Source: CAZQSL01 sp964595945
GTDB taxonomy: Bacteria > UBP15 > UBA6099 > JAJRTR01
DNA: 21,042 bases
Reading direction: 5' to 3'
NCBI GenBank assembly: GCA_964595945.1
Contig: CAZQSL010000059.1
Span: forward strand, 1-21,042
The position numbers were made by a program, and so were the translations under genes. Of this stretch, positions 6,929 to 15,761 are shown one piece after another. The notes beneath the pieces were generated by a model. The model had not been told where the DNA came from. It was given only the letters and a program-made list of their open reading frames with translations, and did no database searches. The stretch's first letter is position 1; each line of letters starts with the position of its first letter.

Positions 6929-7633
6929 ATGCACAAACCCCGCACAACCATGGAATCGGCACTGACCGCCACCCTTGCGCTGCTCACATTGCTCATCATA
7001 TCAGCGCCTGCTCCCTGCGCCGAGTCCATTGCCTTCGATACTGGCAGCTCCTACTATCAGACACAGCCCGACCCATCTTATGGCACAGCCTACGAATCAA
7101 CCTACGGTACCGTATACGACGAAACGCAGTACACTTCCACGCGTGAATCGACTCAGCGTATGGAGTACAGCAACATCGTCGACGCCTACTCGAAAGTCAT
7201 ACGCTTCTACAATAACAAACTCCCGAAATCACAGGCCGACTACATCGCCTCAACCATCCTCACCCACTCCAGCCGCTACAATGTCGATCCGCGCCTGATC
7301 GTATCCGTCATTGTAGTCGAGTCACGATTCCGCCCCTATGCAGTGTCACGCTCAGGCGCGCTCGGACTCGGCCAGCTCATGCCAGGCACCGCTAAAATGC
7401 TCGGCGTCAGCAACCCATTCGACATCAATCAGAACATACTCGGCACCGCCATGTACATCCGGATGCAGTTCGACCGATGGAAAGGCCACGAACGAGTCCT
7501 CGACAAAGTCCTCGCAAGCTACAACGCCGGCCCCGCAGCCGTAGCGAGACACGGCGGCATACCGCCTTATTCCGAAACCATTAACTACGTCAAGAAAGTC
7601 AAACAGCTCTACAACTACTTCACGGGATCGTAA
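6929..7633 (+). CDS. Secreted lytic transglycosylase, SLT family 1
   Basis: Exported peptidoglycan-cleaving enzyme (234 aa) that cuts the MurNAc-GlcNAc bond with formation of a 1,6-anhydro end. Start ATG 6929 has GGAGA (6914-6918) 10 nt upstream and gives a typical signal peptide with hydrophobic core ALTATLALLTLLIISA and probable signal peptidase I cleavage after PCA (residue 31). A Tyr-rich linker follows (about 42-72). The Slt/MltE-type catalytic domain covers about 83-231: the catalytic Glu is E131 in VVESRF, followed by SGALGLGQLMPGTA and ASYNAGPAAV. No LysM or other binding domain is present. It is the first gene of a long apparent operon, 40 nt before the HD-GYP gene, suggesting wall remodelling linked to a surface structure. 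Confidence 0.94.
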   Translation: MHKPRTTMESALTATLALLTLLIISAPAPCAESIAFDTGSSYYQTQPDPSYGTAYESTYGTVYDETQYTSTRESTQRMEYSNIVDAYSKVIRFYNNKLPKSQADYIASTILTHSSRYNVDPRLIVSVIVVESRFRPYAVSRSGALGLGQLMPGTAKMLGVSNPFDINQNILGTAMYIRMQFDRWKGHERVLDKVLASYNAGPAAVARHGGIPPYSETINYVKKVKQLYNYFTGS

Positions 7634-7673
7634 CCACCCTCTTTAGGGAATTTTCTTCGGACACGCGCCACTT

Positions 7674-10013
7674 ATGGAATTTTCGCCAGACCAACACTCC
7701 AAATCCCTCCGCTCACGAGGCGTCCGTACCCGCCTTATCATGTCCTTCGTGCTGCTCATCACCTTCACCACGGCCCTAATGCTCGCTGTCGCTTACTCCA
7801 ACATGCACCACCTTTCCGTCGAAAACATCAACGGACGCAACCAACTCCTTGCATCCGTTTTTTCCGCAGAACTCGAAAAATCCTTCCAGACAACCGTTGC
7901 AAGCAACAAGAAAATCGCCGCCGGTCTCTCCGAAACACAGATGGACAAACCAGCCGTCTACTCATACTTCCTCACCGACTCGATCCCCGATCTCAACGCT
8001 TCCCTAATATTCGTCTTCGACTCGAAACTCAATCTCCTTTACACCAGCTACTATGCACAGGATGTCGCCGACATTGCCGCCGGCATCACCAGCGAACCCA
8101 TCGTAAGAGACTCATTCATAGACACGAAAAACGCAGCCACCCGCATCTTCACCCCCTCGCGAAAGCACCTCCTGCCCGGCTACATCCTCATCTCATCTCC
8201 CATCAGATACTCACCTTCCGTCAAAAACACCAAAAACAATCAGGGCATCATCGTTGCCTGCAAAAAACTCGACTCCACCATAATGGAGCATGTCGTGCAA
8301 AAGTCACGAGTCGCCGGCGACAGCATGTCCGTCTACCTCCTCGACAGAAACGCGAACATCGTAGCCCACACCGACAAATCCCTCATCGGCAAATCTGTCT
8401 TCGACACCACACTGCCACTCTCCGGCTCAGACATAGACTGGCGCAAACTCGCCGGCAACCGCAATACTGTCACGAGATTCGAATTCAACACGGGCTCCAC
8501 CCCGCGGGGCGCCAATATCGGCGTCATCACCGACGTACTCGAACAATCCGGACTCCACATCCTCCTCACTCAACCAAAAACACTCGCACTACGCCCCGTC
8601 CTCAACACCATCTACAAAATCACCATCATCGGCATCCTCGCCCTCACCATCGGCATCGCCCTCGCCCTCACCCGCGCCAATACCATCATCAAACCCATCA
8701 ACGACCTCCTAAAAACCGTCAGCGAAATGACACATGGCAACTACTCCAAACGCGTCCGCGTCCACCGTCGTGACGAAATCGGCTCGCTCGCTCACGCCTT
8801 CAACCACATGTGCGGCATCATCGAAGACAAGATACGAGACCTCCAGAAATCTCAGTCGCAGCCCCAGGAAGCCTTCCATCAGGTACAGATCGACGCACAA
8901 AAACGCGAAGCCGCAAACCGCGAACTCCATAAGAAAATCAACGAACTCGTCAGCCTCAGCAATATCTCCCACACCATCAATTCCTCCCTCGATATACACC
9001 AGACGCTCGAAATGATCGCCGAAACCGTACAGGGACTCCTCGACTTCAACAAGTGCTCCGTCAAACTCCTCGACAATGAAACCCAAACCCTCAAGGTCAA
9101 CATCTGCCGCGGCCTCGACGACTCTTACATACAAAAACCCCCGACTCCCATCGGCGAAGGCATCTCGGGCCTCGCCGCAAAATATCGCGAGCCAGTCTGC
9201 ATCTCGAACCTGTCGACCGACGACAGAGTTTCCCCAGACCACATCCTGCATTCACTCGACATCAAGTCTGTCATCTCATATCCGCTCATATCCAAACAAC
9301 AGGTACTCGGCGTCCTCAACATCTACTCAAAAACCCCACGAGCGCTCTCTACCGACGAACTCCGCCTCCTCGGCATCTTCGCCGACCAGGCCGCCTCCGC
9401 CCTCGATCACGCAAAGCTCTTCGACTCACTCTCACAATCATACCTCAACACCATCGAAGCGCTCTCCATGGCCATCGACGCAAAAGACCGCTACACTCAT
9501 GGCCACTCGAAACGTGTCTGTGACATTGCCATGATCATCGGACGCAACATGCACCTCGATCCCCCTGACCTCGAACTCCTCAAACACGCTTCAGACCTCC
9601 ACGACATCGGCAAAATCGGCATTTCCGAGCTCATAATCTCCAAAGAGGGAAAACTCTCTGTCGACGAATACGAAATCATCAAGACTCATCCCCTCGTCGG
9701 CGAAACCATCATCGAACCCATCCCATTTCTCCAGGACGCCCGCCCCATCATCCGCCACCATCACGAACGATGGGACGGCTACGGATATCCCGATGGACTC
9801 TCCGGCACTGAAATCCCCCTCCTCTCCCGCATCATCCTCATCGCCGACGCCTACGACGCCATGACCACCGACCGCCCCTACCGCAAAGCCCTTTCTCACA
9901 ACGCCGCTCTCAGGGAAATCATCAAACACTCCAGTTCCCAGTTCGACCCAGCCATCGTTTCGGTCTTTCTCTCGGTATTCGAATCCAGAGTGCCAGAAGA
10001 CTTCCTGAATTAG
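7674..10013 (+). CDS. Membrane HD-GYP c-di-GMP phosphodiesterase with Cache, HAMP and GAF domains
   Basis: A 779-aa transmembrane receptor predicted to hydrolyse cyclic-di-GMP. TM1 is at about 21-41. An extracytoplasmic sensor of Cache-like size and layout follows (about 45-305), then TM2 (about 312-333), HAMP (333-385, ending near RRDEIGSLAHAFN), a Gln/Lys-rich coiled coil (385-430), GAF (about 437-580, with GEGISG and SVISYPL) and HD-GYP (about 590-770). The catalytic motifs are intact: HGHSKRV (609-615), HDIGKIG (643-649), HHHERWDGYGYPDG (695-708) and IADAYDAMTTDRPYR (723-737). The Cache ligand cannot be predicted. The ATG lacks a clear ribosome binding site; the next in-frame Met is inside TM1, so this start stands. 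Leucine is encoded almost only by CTC and the coding strand is extremely C-rich. Confidence 0.93.
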   Translation: MEFSPDQHSKSLRSRGVRTRLIMSFVLLITFTTALMLAVAYSNMHHLSVENINGRNQLLASVFSAELEKSFQTTVASNKKIAAGLSETQMDKPAVYSYFLTDSIPDLNASLIFVFDSKLNLLYTSYYAQDVADIAAGITSEPIVRDSFIDTKNAATRIFTPSRKHLLPGYILISSPIRYSPSVKNTKNNQGIIVACKKLDSTIMEHVVQKSRVAGDSMSVYLLDRNANIVAHTDKSLIGKSVFDTTLPLSGSDIDWRKLAGNRNTVTRFEFNTGSTPRGANIGVITDVLEQSGLHILLTQPKTLALRPVLNTIYKITIIGILALTIGIALALTRANTIIKPINDLLKTVSEMTHGNYSKRVRVHRRDEIGSLAHAFNHMCGIIEDKIRDLQKSQSQPQEAFHQVQIDAQKREAANRELHKKINELVSLSNISHTINSSLDIHQTLEMIAETVQGLLDFNKCSVKLLDNETQTLKVNICRGLDDSYIQKPPTPIGEGISGLAAKYREPVCISNLSTDDRVSPDHILHSLDIKSVISYPLISKQQVLGVLNIYSKTPRALSTDELRLLGIFADQAASALDHAKLFDSLSQSYLNTIEALSMAIDAKDRYTHGHSKRVCDIAMIIGRNMHLDPPDLELLKHASDLHDIGKIGISELIISKEGKLSVDEYEIIKTHPLVGETIIEPIPFLQDARPIIRHHHERWDGYGYPDGLSGTEIPLLSRIILIADAYDAMTTDRPYRKALSHNAALREIIKHSSSQFDPAIVSVFLSVFESRVPEDFLN

Positions 10014-10034
10014 ACATTACGGAGCTGATCAGCC

Positions 10035-10367
10035 ATGCCAGACGATTTCGGTGTCGACCGACTCAAAGATATGTACAGGGTACACGACACCTCGAAAAAA
10101 CAGAAAAAAAACAAAAGAGACAACGCCGATCAGGAGTTTTACGACCTGCTCAGGGAAAACGAAAAAGAGCCCGAAGGCTACGAATCTCAAAAGCAGAAAA
10201 AAACTCCCCCCGGCCCCGGCGACCCCGCACTTCTCTCACGTCTCTCACACAGCGCGCCTCCCCCCATCATTATTGACACTGTGGAGATTTCCACACCTCC
10301 TCCAGCGCCCGTCGATGATGACGGATCATCCGGCACCGATGGCAACACACAGGGCACAAGCTCTTAG
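10035..10367 (+). CDS. Small disordered charged protein, unknown
   Basis: No family recognised (110 aa). The N-terminal half is highly charged and Lys/Glu-rich, with a possible short amphipathic helix around EFYDLLRENE (34-43). The C-terminal half is Pro-rich and ends in an acidic Gly/Ser/Thr tail. There is no signal peptide or membrane segment, so it should be cytoplasmic and largely unfolded. CGGAG (10020-10024) lies 10 nt before the ATG. The gene sits 21 nt after the HD-GYP gene and 22 nt before the HTH gene. The position suggests an adaptor or linker for its neighbours, but nothing in the protein proves it. Confidence 0.7.
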   Translation: MPDDFGVDRLKDMYRVHDTSKKQKKNKRDNADQEFYDLLRENEKEPEGYESQKQKKTPPGPGDPALLSRLSHSAPPPIIIDTVEISTPPPAPVDDDGSSGTDGNTQGTSS

Positions 10368-10389
10368 CTCATCAGAAAACGGCATCGAT

Positions 10390-11019
10390 ATGGACGAAAA
10401 ACTTTCAGACTGGCAGAAGTACGTACAGGAACAGACCGGAAAAAAATCCGGGGACATCGCTGACACACAGCGTTATATCCCTCGTAAAGACACCCCCGGC
10501 GTGGACAGGGCAAAATACACTATCCAGCGCAAAATCTCCCCTCAGGTCACCACATCTCACACACCGCCCGCAGCACCCGCCCCCTCACAAATCACATCAC
10601 GCCCAACCCCCTCAGAGGCACCTGACAGCACCACCAGGAAAGTACAGCCCGGCACTCTCGCCACCCCCGCCTATACTCCACCCGTCTGGCCGCCGGCTGC
10701 CTCTAATCCGAATACTCCACCCGCCCAGCCACAGCAAAAGAAATCCCGGCAGCCGCTCAAGCCGGTATTCAAATCCCAGACAACAAAAACGGAAACTCGC
10801 GAACAACTCCTCGAACGGCTCGTCAATCCAACAGTCACACTCGAAGAAGCCGCCCTCATCATGGGCGTCTGCAAAGCTACCGTACGCCGTTACACCGACA
10901 GGGGCATCCTCCCGCATCTGCGCACGGCGGGCAACCAGCGCCGCTTCAAGCTCAACGACATTATCGATTTCCTCGAAAACCAGAAGGGAGACCTCGACTC
11001 CGATGAATCCCTCCGATGA
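10390..11019 (+). CDS. Disordered protein with C-terminal MerR/excisionase-type HTH
   Basis: A 209-aa protein in two parts. Residues 1-130 are Pro/Thr/Ala-rich and probably disordered, after a short N-terminal segment beginning MDEKLSDWQKYVQEQ. Residues about 136-197 form a helix-turn-helix of the MerR/excisionase (HTH_17) type: the helix pair LEEAALIMGVCKATVRRYTDRG (151-172, central part), then LPHLRTAGNQRRFKLNDIIDFLE. It likely binds DNA; target and effector are unknown, and no MerR-type effector domain is present. ATG 10390 is chosen because it leaves the upstream gene intact. ATG 10339 in the same frame would overlap that gene by 29 nt, and neither start has a strong ribosome binding site. 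The 3' end overlaps the STAS gene by 17 nt, implying coupled translation. Confidence 0.8.
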   Translation: MDEKLSDWQKYVQEQTGKKSGDIADTQRYIPRKDTPGVDRAKYTIQRKISPQVTTSHTPPAAPAPSQITSRPTPSEAPDSTTRKVQPGTLATPAYTPPVWPPAASNPNTPPAQPQQKKSRQPLKPVFKSQTTKTETREQLLERLVNPTVTLEEAALIMGVCKATVRRYTDRGILPHLRTAGNQRRFKLNDIIDFLENQKGDLDSDESLR

Positions 11020-11365
11020 AAAATCACCCATTGATTTCCGCACCGAAAACGATATCGTAATCATCGAATTTTCCGGCGATCTCGACATCGACACCCACCT
11101 TTCACTCAAAAAACAACTGCGTGATTCTATCGAAGACGGTTGCAGAAAATTCATTCTTAACGTAAATGGTATTAAAAACATGGACAGCACCGGTATCGGT
11201 GTCCTTGTCACCATGCTGAATTCAATACGACTGCAAGGCGGAGATATGTGGCTCGCAGGTACGTTCAACTCCGACGCCGAAAAATCTTTCGCCCTCTGCG
11301 GCCTCCAAAGGGTCTTTACACAATACGCCGATGTCCAGACAGCCATCAAACACTTCGCCTCATAA
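11003..11365 (+). CDS. STAS-domain anti-anti-sigma factor-like protein
   Basis: Single STAS domain of 120 aa, like SpoIIAA/RsbV. In such systems the unphosphorylated protein sequesters an anti-sigma kinase, freeing a sigma factor. Visible motifs are IIEFSGDLDID (20-30) and NVNGIKNMDSTGIGVLV (53-69), with S62 as the conserved phosphorylation site, T63 beside it, and G64 and G66 retained. AAGGGAG (10984-10990) lies 12 nt before the ATG. It overlaps the HTH gene by 17 nt and the polymerase gene by 35 nt. No anti-sigma kinase or sigma factor is in the window, and the two PP2C-like proteins here look inactive, so its switch partners must be elsewhere or it acts differently. Confidence 0.9.
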   Translation: MNPSDEKSPIDFRTENDIVIIEFSGDLDIDTHLSLKKQLRDSIEDGCRKFILNVNGIKNMDSTGIGVLVTMLNSIRLQGGDMWLAGTFNSDAEKSFALCGLQRVFTQYADVQTAIKHFAS

Positions 11366-14300
11366 GCAACAGTCAAAAAAAACGGCGGCCTCCCCGCCTC
11401 CCGCAGCACGGCAAGACTCTTTCAACCTGTTCGACACGGATGGGCTGCTGCTCACCATCGCGTTTCCGCTCCTTGTCGTCATGCCATATTTCTTTTTCAG
11501 TGAGCTTGGGGCGCTACTCAAACCCTTCCAGCCGGTCTTCTGGGACGGCCTGAGCCTGACATCGCTCATCGCCCATATCTTCGACCACTCGAAAGCTCTC
11601 ATCTATGCCGTTGGCATCGACCACACCATCGCGCATGATGTCAAGGTTTTCAACCCCGTCGCACTGAAATTCGCGATCCCGGCAGCACTGATCTTTGCCC
11701 TGCCATGTTTTTTCATAAAATCGCTGCGCGACCCCGAGCGGCCGCTCCTGCCTCTCATCATGGCATTCTACACTCAGACTCTCGCCTTTTCCGTATATTT
11801 CGTAATATTCCGGTCTCAGGAATCCTTCCGCCTCCCGCAGGCCACCATCATGCAGTCCGGACTGGCGGTCACGCTCGTGTTGTGCTTTATCTCGACTGCC
11901 ATCAAGGGCCGGTTCGAATTCCGCCGCTTGCCCATTACCCGCCCGGTGCTGGCCATGACTGCCGCAATACTCCTCTCATTCGTTTTTTCGCGTTTTACGA
12001 CGAAAGATCACATACCTGCATTTATGACCAGTCTCAGGGATTTCACCCAGTACTTCTTCGTGATCGTCAACTTTTACATACTTGTCAACTTCTTCAACGG
12101 ACGAAGGCACATCTGGTATTTCGCCGCCGTGGTGATCATCATCATGGCTCTCGAAGCGCTGATCGGCATCGCCCAACTCCGCGGATTCAACGAATACATC
12201 GGCCTTGCCGGCAACCGCGATCCATTCTCCACTCTCGGCAACAAGAACTATGTGGCTGAAATGCTCGCCATGACGCTGCCCTTTGCGCTTGCCGCCGCCA
12301 TCGCAGCTGATAAAATCTGGAAAAAAGCCCTTATATGGACAGCCATCCAGCTCATCCTGATCATAATCCTGCTCGCCGTGACACGCGGATCGTGGATAGG
12401 AGCGATAGGCTCGATCATCGTTTTCACATTTTTCGCATTCGACCGCCTGAATCGCAATAAACTCATCGAAGCATCGCTTTCGCTCATCGCTCTCGCTCTA
12501 TCAGCCTGCTTCTGGGCGGCAATTTCCACTGCGGAAAAATTTCTCCCCCAACCTCCCATACCATACTCAAGCCGATTTATGTCAATACTCAACATCATGG
12601 AAGACGTACTCAGAAAATCACCTTCGATGTGGCTGGCCTTCGCCGTCGCCACAGCCGTCTCCATCGCGGCGGCGCTGCTCATCCTGCGCACCAGACGCGC
12701 CCGCGTGTTTTCGGCCGCATCTATCCTTGCCATCATGGCAGCCATCGGCATCACCATCACGCCCTCGCTCTCGGACAAAAACAAGGAAACCAAAATCGAC
12801 CAGATACAGAAACAGGCCGAACTCGCCCCGCCCATCATGCTCGACGACTCCATCGCATCTCGCACCTATATCTGGGGCGGCTCTGTCACCATGATCAAAC
12901 ACTATCCCTTCGGTGTCGGCGTCGGCAATTTCAAAATCCACTATCTCGACATGCTCAAGGCTTATCTCAAGGATAAAAATATCAAGGCTATTCCGGGGTT
13001 CTTCAAAGATGTCAACGCCAAGGAAGCCCACAATGAATATCTGCACGTCTGCGCCGAACTCGGCCCTCTCGGAGTGCTCGCACTCGTGTTTTTCGGCATC
13101 ACCGTCACGCTGTTTTTTCACCGCACTTACTATGCGGCCGAAGACCCTATGATACAGTTGCTCGCGCTCGGCTCTTTTGCGGGACTCACAGCTATGGCAC
13201 TGTCCGCAACCCTCGGATTCCCATTCCACATCATCGGCTCATCCATGCTCGCCGGCGTACTGCTGGCGATCCTCGTATATTGCCATGATCACGCATTCAA
13301 CATCCCCGCTCTGCCACCTGTTAAAAAAGCGCCCGCCGCACAGCCCATCCCAAAAAAGAAACATGCCGCGCCGCAGCCCCCCGCACTGCAAAATATCCAC
13401 GATGATCACTCTATCGAAAAACAATGGTTTTATCCAAAAATCACTACCGCCACAGGCTTGGCTCTCATCGTAATTGTCATCATCTTTGCCTGCGTCGTCT
13501 CGGTCTATTCCTATCAGTGGCAAGCGGCAAACATACTCATCAAGGACGCGCAGTACAGCGGCCAGATGGGCGACGTAGACAATGCCGCTCTACTTTTCGA
13601 CCAATCTCTCAAACTCGACCCATACAACGGCGATATCCACCTCTTCCGCGGTATGTACTTCCAGAAGATCAAGGATAACGACACGGCACTTGCGGAATTC
13701 CTCGAAGCCCAGAAATACTACGATCTTCCTCAGATTACCCTCGATCTTGGCGCCATCTATTTCGAAAAAGGCGAAGATTACTACGATCAGGCAGAAAACG
13801 CTTTCCGTGACTCTCTCGCAATCTATCCCAACTACCCCCTGCCGCGCTACAACATCGGCCTCATCTACTACCAGCGCGCCATCAATCTCGCGAAACAACT
13901 CACCACCGAAACCGGCTCGAAAGACATTTCGATCCCCACCGGCATAAGCGACAGCGACCGCAAAAATGCAATCTCATTCCTCATCGAAGCAAACAACATG
14001 TTCACTCAAGCGCTCAAAATCCAACCGGGACTCGACGCCGCCGCCTTCAAGATGGCTCTCTCATTCGAACGTCTCGCCCAACTCGACCCCGTAGTCTACC
14101 CTCCCGATAAAGCTATCGAATGGTATCGCAAAACCATCGCCATCAACCCCTCCCACTCCGACGCCTACTACAATCTCGGACTCCTCCTTACCCGCTACGC
14201 GTCCGAGCTCAATACCCGCGCTGACAAGGCAGCCCGCAGCGGCAATCACTCACTCTCAAACGCCCTCTCCGCGTCAGCCACATATTTCATGAAAATGTCT

Positions 14301-15044
14301 TCAGGACTCTTCAACGATGCCATCAACGCCAACTCGGGCAATGTCCGTGCACTCAACAATCAAGGCAATCTGCTCTTTGCCAACCACAAATATTCACAGG
14401 CCATCGATATGTACAAAAAAGCACTCGCCGTCGATCCGGGATATGTCAACGCACGACTCAACCTCGCCCTCGCTTACCTCAATACCGACCAGTGCCAGCT
14501 CGCCTACCCTTATCTCTCATCACTCAACTCAGATGCAACCATCGATCCGCAATTCGAAATCAAGGCAACCTACATGACATCGGTCTGTCTCCAGAAGGAC
14601 GGAAAACTCTCCGAAGCACTATCCACCATCAAAATCAAAATCGACAAATATGCCGGCACCGCACTATCCACTACTTCAGAATATATCTCGGCCGTCTCAA
14701 GCTACGCCACAATACTCGGTCAGACCGGCAACCACTCTCAGGCAATCTCACTCTTCAATAACCTCCGCGCCACACAAAAACTCACCGGACTCCAGGACAG
14801 CGAAATCCTCTATCAACTCGGCGGCACCGCCGCCGGCGCCCGCAGCTTTGCCGAAGCCGAAAAAGCCTATTCGACACTGATCGATCTCTATCCATCTTCA
14901 AAATACGCCTCTCAGGCGCGCCCCACTCTCGAACGCATCAGACAGATCACGCGCGCTACCAGATCGCAACGCCAAATGGCTCCTCCCCCGCAACGTCCCG
15001 CTGCGACACACCCTCAGCAGGCTCAACCCTCTGCACAGCCATGA
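11331..15044 (+). CDS. O-antigen ligase/polymerase (Wzy_C) fused to long TPR region
   Basis: A very large membrane glycan polymerase or ligase (1237 aa; typical Wzy/WaaL proteins are about 400-450). Residues 39-655 hold roughly fifteen hydrophobic segments. TRGSWIG (351-357) and the large loop ending in AHNEYLHVCAELGPLG (H567 region) mark the Wzy_C/O-antigen ligase domain. A Pro/Lys-rich linker (about 657-690) and another helix (about 708-727) lead to about ten TPR-like repeats (735-1205), then a Pro/Gln-rich tail. It could polymerise or ligate surface polysaccharide, or act as a PglL-type protein glycosyltransferase; sequence alone does not decide. The start ATG overlaps the STAS gene by 35 nt without a close ribosome binding site, suggesting reinitiation. 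Leucine codons move from mixed CTG/CTC in the membrane half toward CTC in the TPR half. Confidence 0.88.
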   Translation: MSRQPSNTSPHKQQSKKTAASPPPAARQDSFNLFDTDGLLLTIAFPLLVVMPYFFFSELGALLKPFQPVFWDGLSLTSLIAHIFDHSKALIYAVGIDHTIAHDVKVFNPVALKFAIPAALIFALPCFFIKSLRDPERPLLPLIMAFYTQTLAFSVYFVIFRSQESFRLPQATIMQSGLAVTLVLCFISTAIKGRFEFRRLPITRPVLAMTAAILLSFVFSRFTTKDHIPAFMTSLRDFTQYFFVIVNFYILVNFFNGRRHIWYFAAVVIIIMALEALIGIAQLRGFNEYIGLAGNRDPFSTLGNKNYVAEMLAMTLPFALAAAIAADKIWKKALIWTAIQLILIIILLAVTRGSWIGAIGSIIVFTFFAFDRLNRNKLIEASLSLIALALSACFWAAISTAEKFLPQPPIPYSSRFMSILNIMEDVLRKSPSMWLAFAVATAVSIAAALLILRTRRARVFSAASILAIMAAIGITITPSLSDKNKETKIDQIQKQAELAPPIMLDDSIASRTYIWGGSVTMIKHYPFGVGVGNFKIHYLDMLKAYLKDKNIKAIPGFFKDVNAKEAHNEYLHVCAELGPLGVLALVFFGITVTLFFHRTYYAAEDPMIQLLALGSFAGLTAMALSATLGFPFHIIGSSMLAGVLLAILVYCHDHAFNIPALPPVKKAPAAQPIPKKKHAAPQPPALQNIHDDHSIEKQWFYPKITTATGLALIVIVIIFACVVSVYSYQWQAANILIKDAQYSGQMGDVDNAALLFDQSLKLDPYNGDIHLFRGMYFQKIKDNDTALAEFLEAQKYYDLPQITLDLGAIYFEKGEDYYDQAENAFRDSLAIYPNYPLPRYNIGLIYYQRAINLAKQLTTETGSKDISIPTGISDSDRKNAISFLIEANNMFTQALKIQPGLDAAAFKMALSFERLAQLDPVVYPPDKAIEWYRKTIAINPSHSDAYYNLGLLLTRYASELNTRADKAARSGNHSLSNALSASATYFMKMSSGLFNDAINANSGNVRALNNQGNLLFANHKYSQAIDMYKKALAVDPGYVNARLNLALAYLNTDQCQLAYPYLSSLNSDATIDPQFEIKATYMTSVCLQKDGKLSEALSTIKIKIDKYAGTALSTTSEYISAVSSYATILGQTGNHSQAISLFNNLRATQKLTGLQDSEILYQLGGTAAGARSFAEAEKAYSTLIDLYPSSKYASQARPTLERIRQITRATRSQRQMAPPPQRPAATHPQQAQPSAQP

Positions 15045-15081
15045 CCCCAAGCACACACATCATCTCACGGAGACCTTTTCT

Positions 15082-15738
15082 ATGCCCGACAAACTAAAAA
15101 TAGCCATCCTCATCTCTGGCGGAGGCACCACTTTCCAATACATCCAGGAACAGATCAACGCCGGACACATCGCCGCTGAAACCGTAGCCGTCATCTCCAG
15201 CCGCGCCGACGCCTTCGGCATCACACGCGCTGCCGGTTTCGGAATACCCACCCACGTAGTTTCGCGCAAGGAATTTACACGCAATTTCCCCGAAGACCCT
15301 CTCGTGCATTTCAACCGCGCCATCCTCGACACTCTCGCCCCCTACCAGCCCCAGCTCATTGTACTCGCCGGCTTTATGAGCCTCCTCTCCCCTGAATTCG
15401 TCTCACAATACCCCAACCGCATCATCAACACACACCCCGCACTCGTCCCCTCATTCTGCGGCGATGGATACTACGGCGACCGCGTCCACAAAGCCGTCGT
15501 CACACACGGCGTCAAAGTCACCGGCTGCACCATCCACTTCGTCAACGAAACATACGACGACGGCCCCATCATCATCCAGCGCGCCGTACCAGTCCTGCAC
15601 ACCGACACATGGCAGGACATCAGCGCGCGAGTCCAGGCCGCCGAAAAACCCGCTTACTGCGAAGCCATCAAACTTATCAGCGAAAACCGCGTTTCCGTCA
15701 TCGGTCGCGTCGTCCACATCGCAGACTCACCGGCATAA
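15082..15738 (+). CDS. purN: Phosphoribosylglycinamide formyltransferase
   Basis: Transfers a formyl group from 10-formyltetrahydrofolate to glycinamide ribonucleotide, the third step of purine synthesis (cytoplasm). At 218 aa it is close to the usual length. It shows the N-terminal ILISGGGTTFQYI motif (substrate phosphate loop, about 9-21), IVLAGFMSLLSPEF (93-106), INTHPALVPSF with N116 and H118 of the catalytic triad, and the form SFCGDGYYGDRVHKAV common in many bacterial and plant enzymes. The third catalytic residue is D159 in YDDGPIIIQ. CGGAGA (15066-15071) lies 10 nt before the ATG. It sits 37 nt after the polymerase gene and 23 nt before the GTPase gene, away from any other purine gene. 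Confidence 0.94.
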   Translation: MPDKLKIAILISGGGTTFQYIQEQINAGHIAAETVAVISSRADAFGITRAAGFGIPTHVVSRKEFTRNFPEDPLVHFNRAILDTLAPYQPQLIVLAGFMSLLSPEFVSQYPNRIINTHPALVPSFCGDGYYGDRVHKAVVTHGVKVTGCTIHFVNETYDDGPIIIQRAVPVLHTDTWQDISARVQAAEKPAYCEAIKLISENRVSVIGRVVHIADSPA

Positions 15739-15761
15739 TCCGGTCGAAAGCATACTAACCC

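Noticed and set aside
10051..10389. N-terminal extension of the HTH protein
   Set aside because: It overlaps the 110-aa gene in another frame and is low-complexity Lys/Thr/Pro sequence; the 110-aa frame has its own ribosome binding site.
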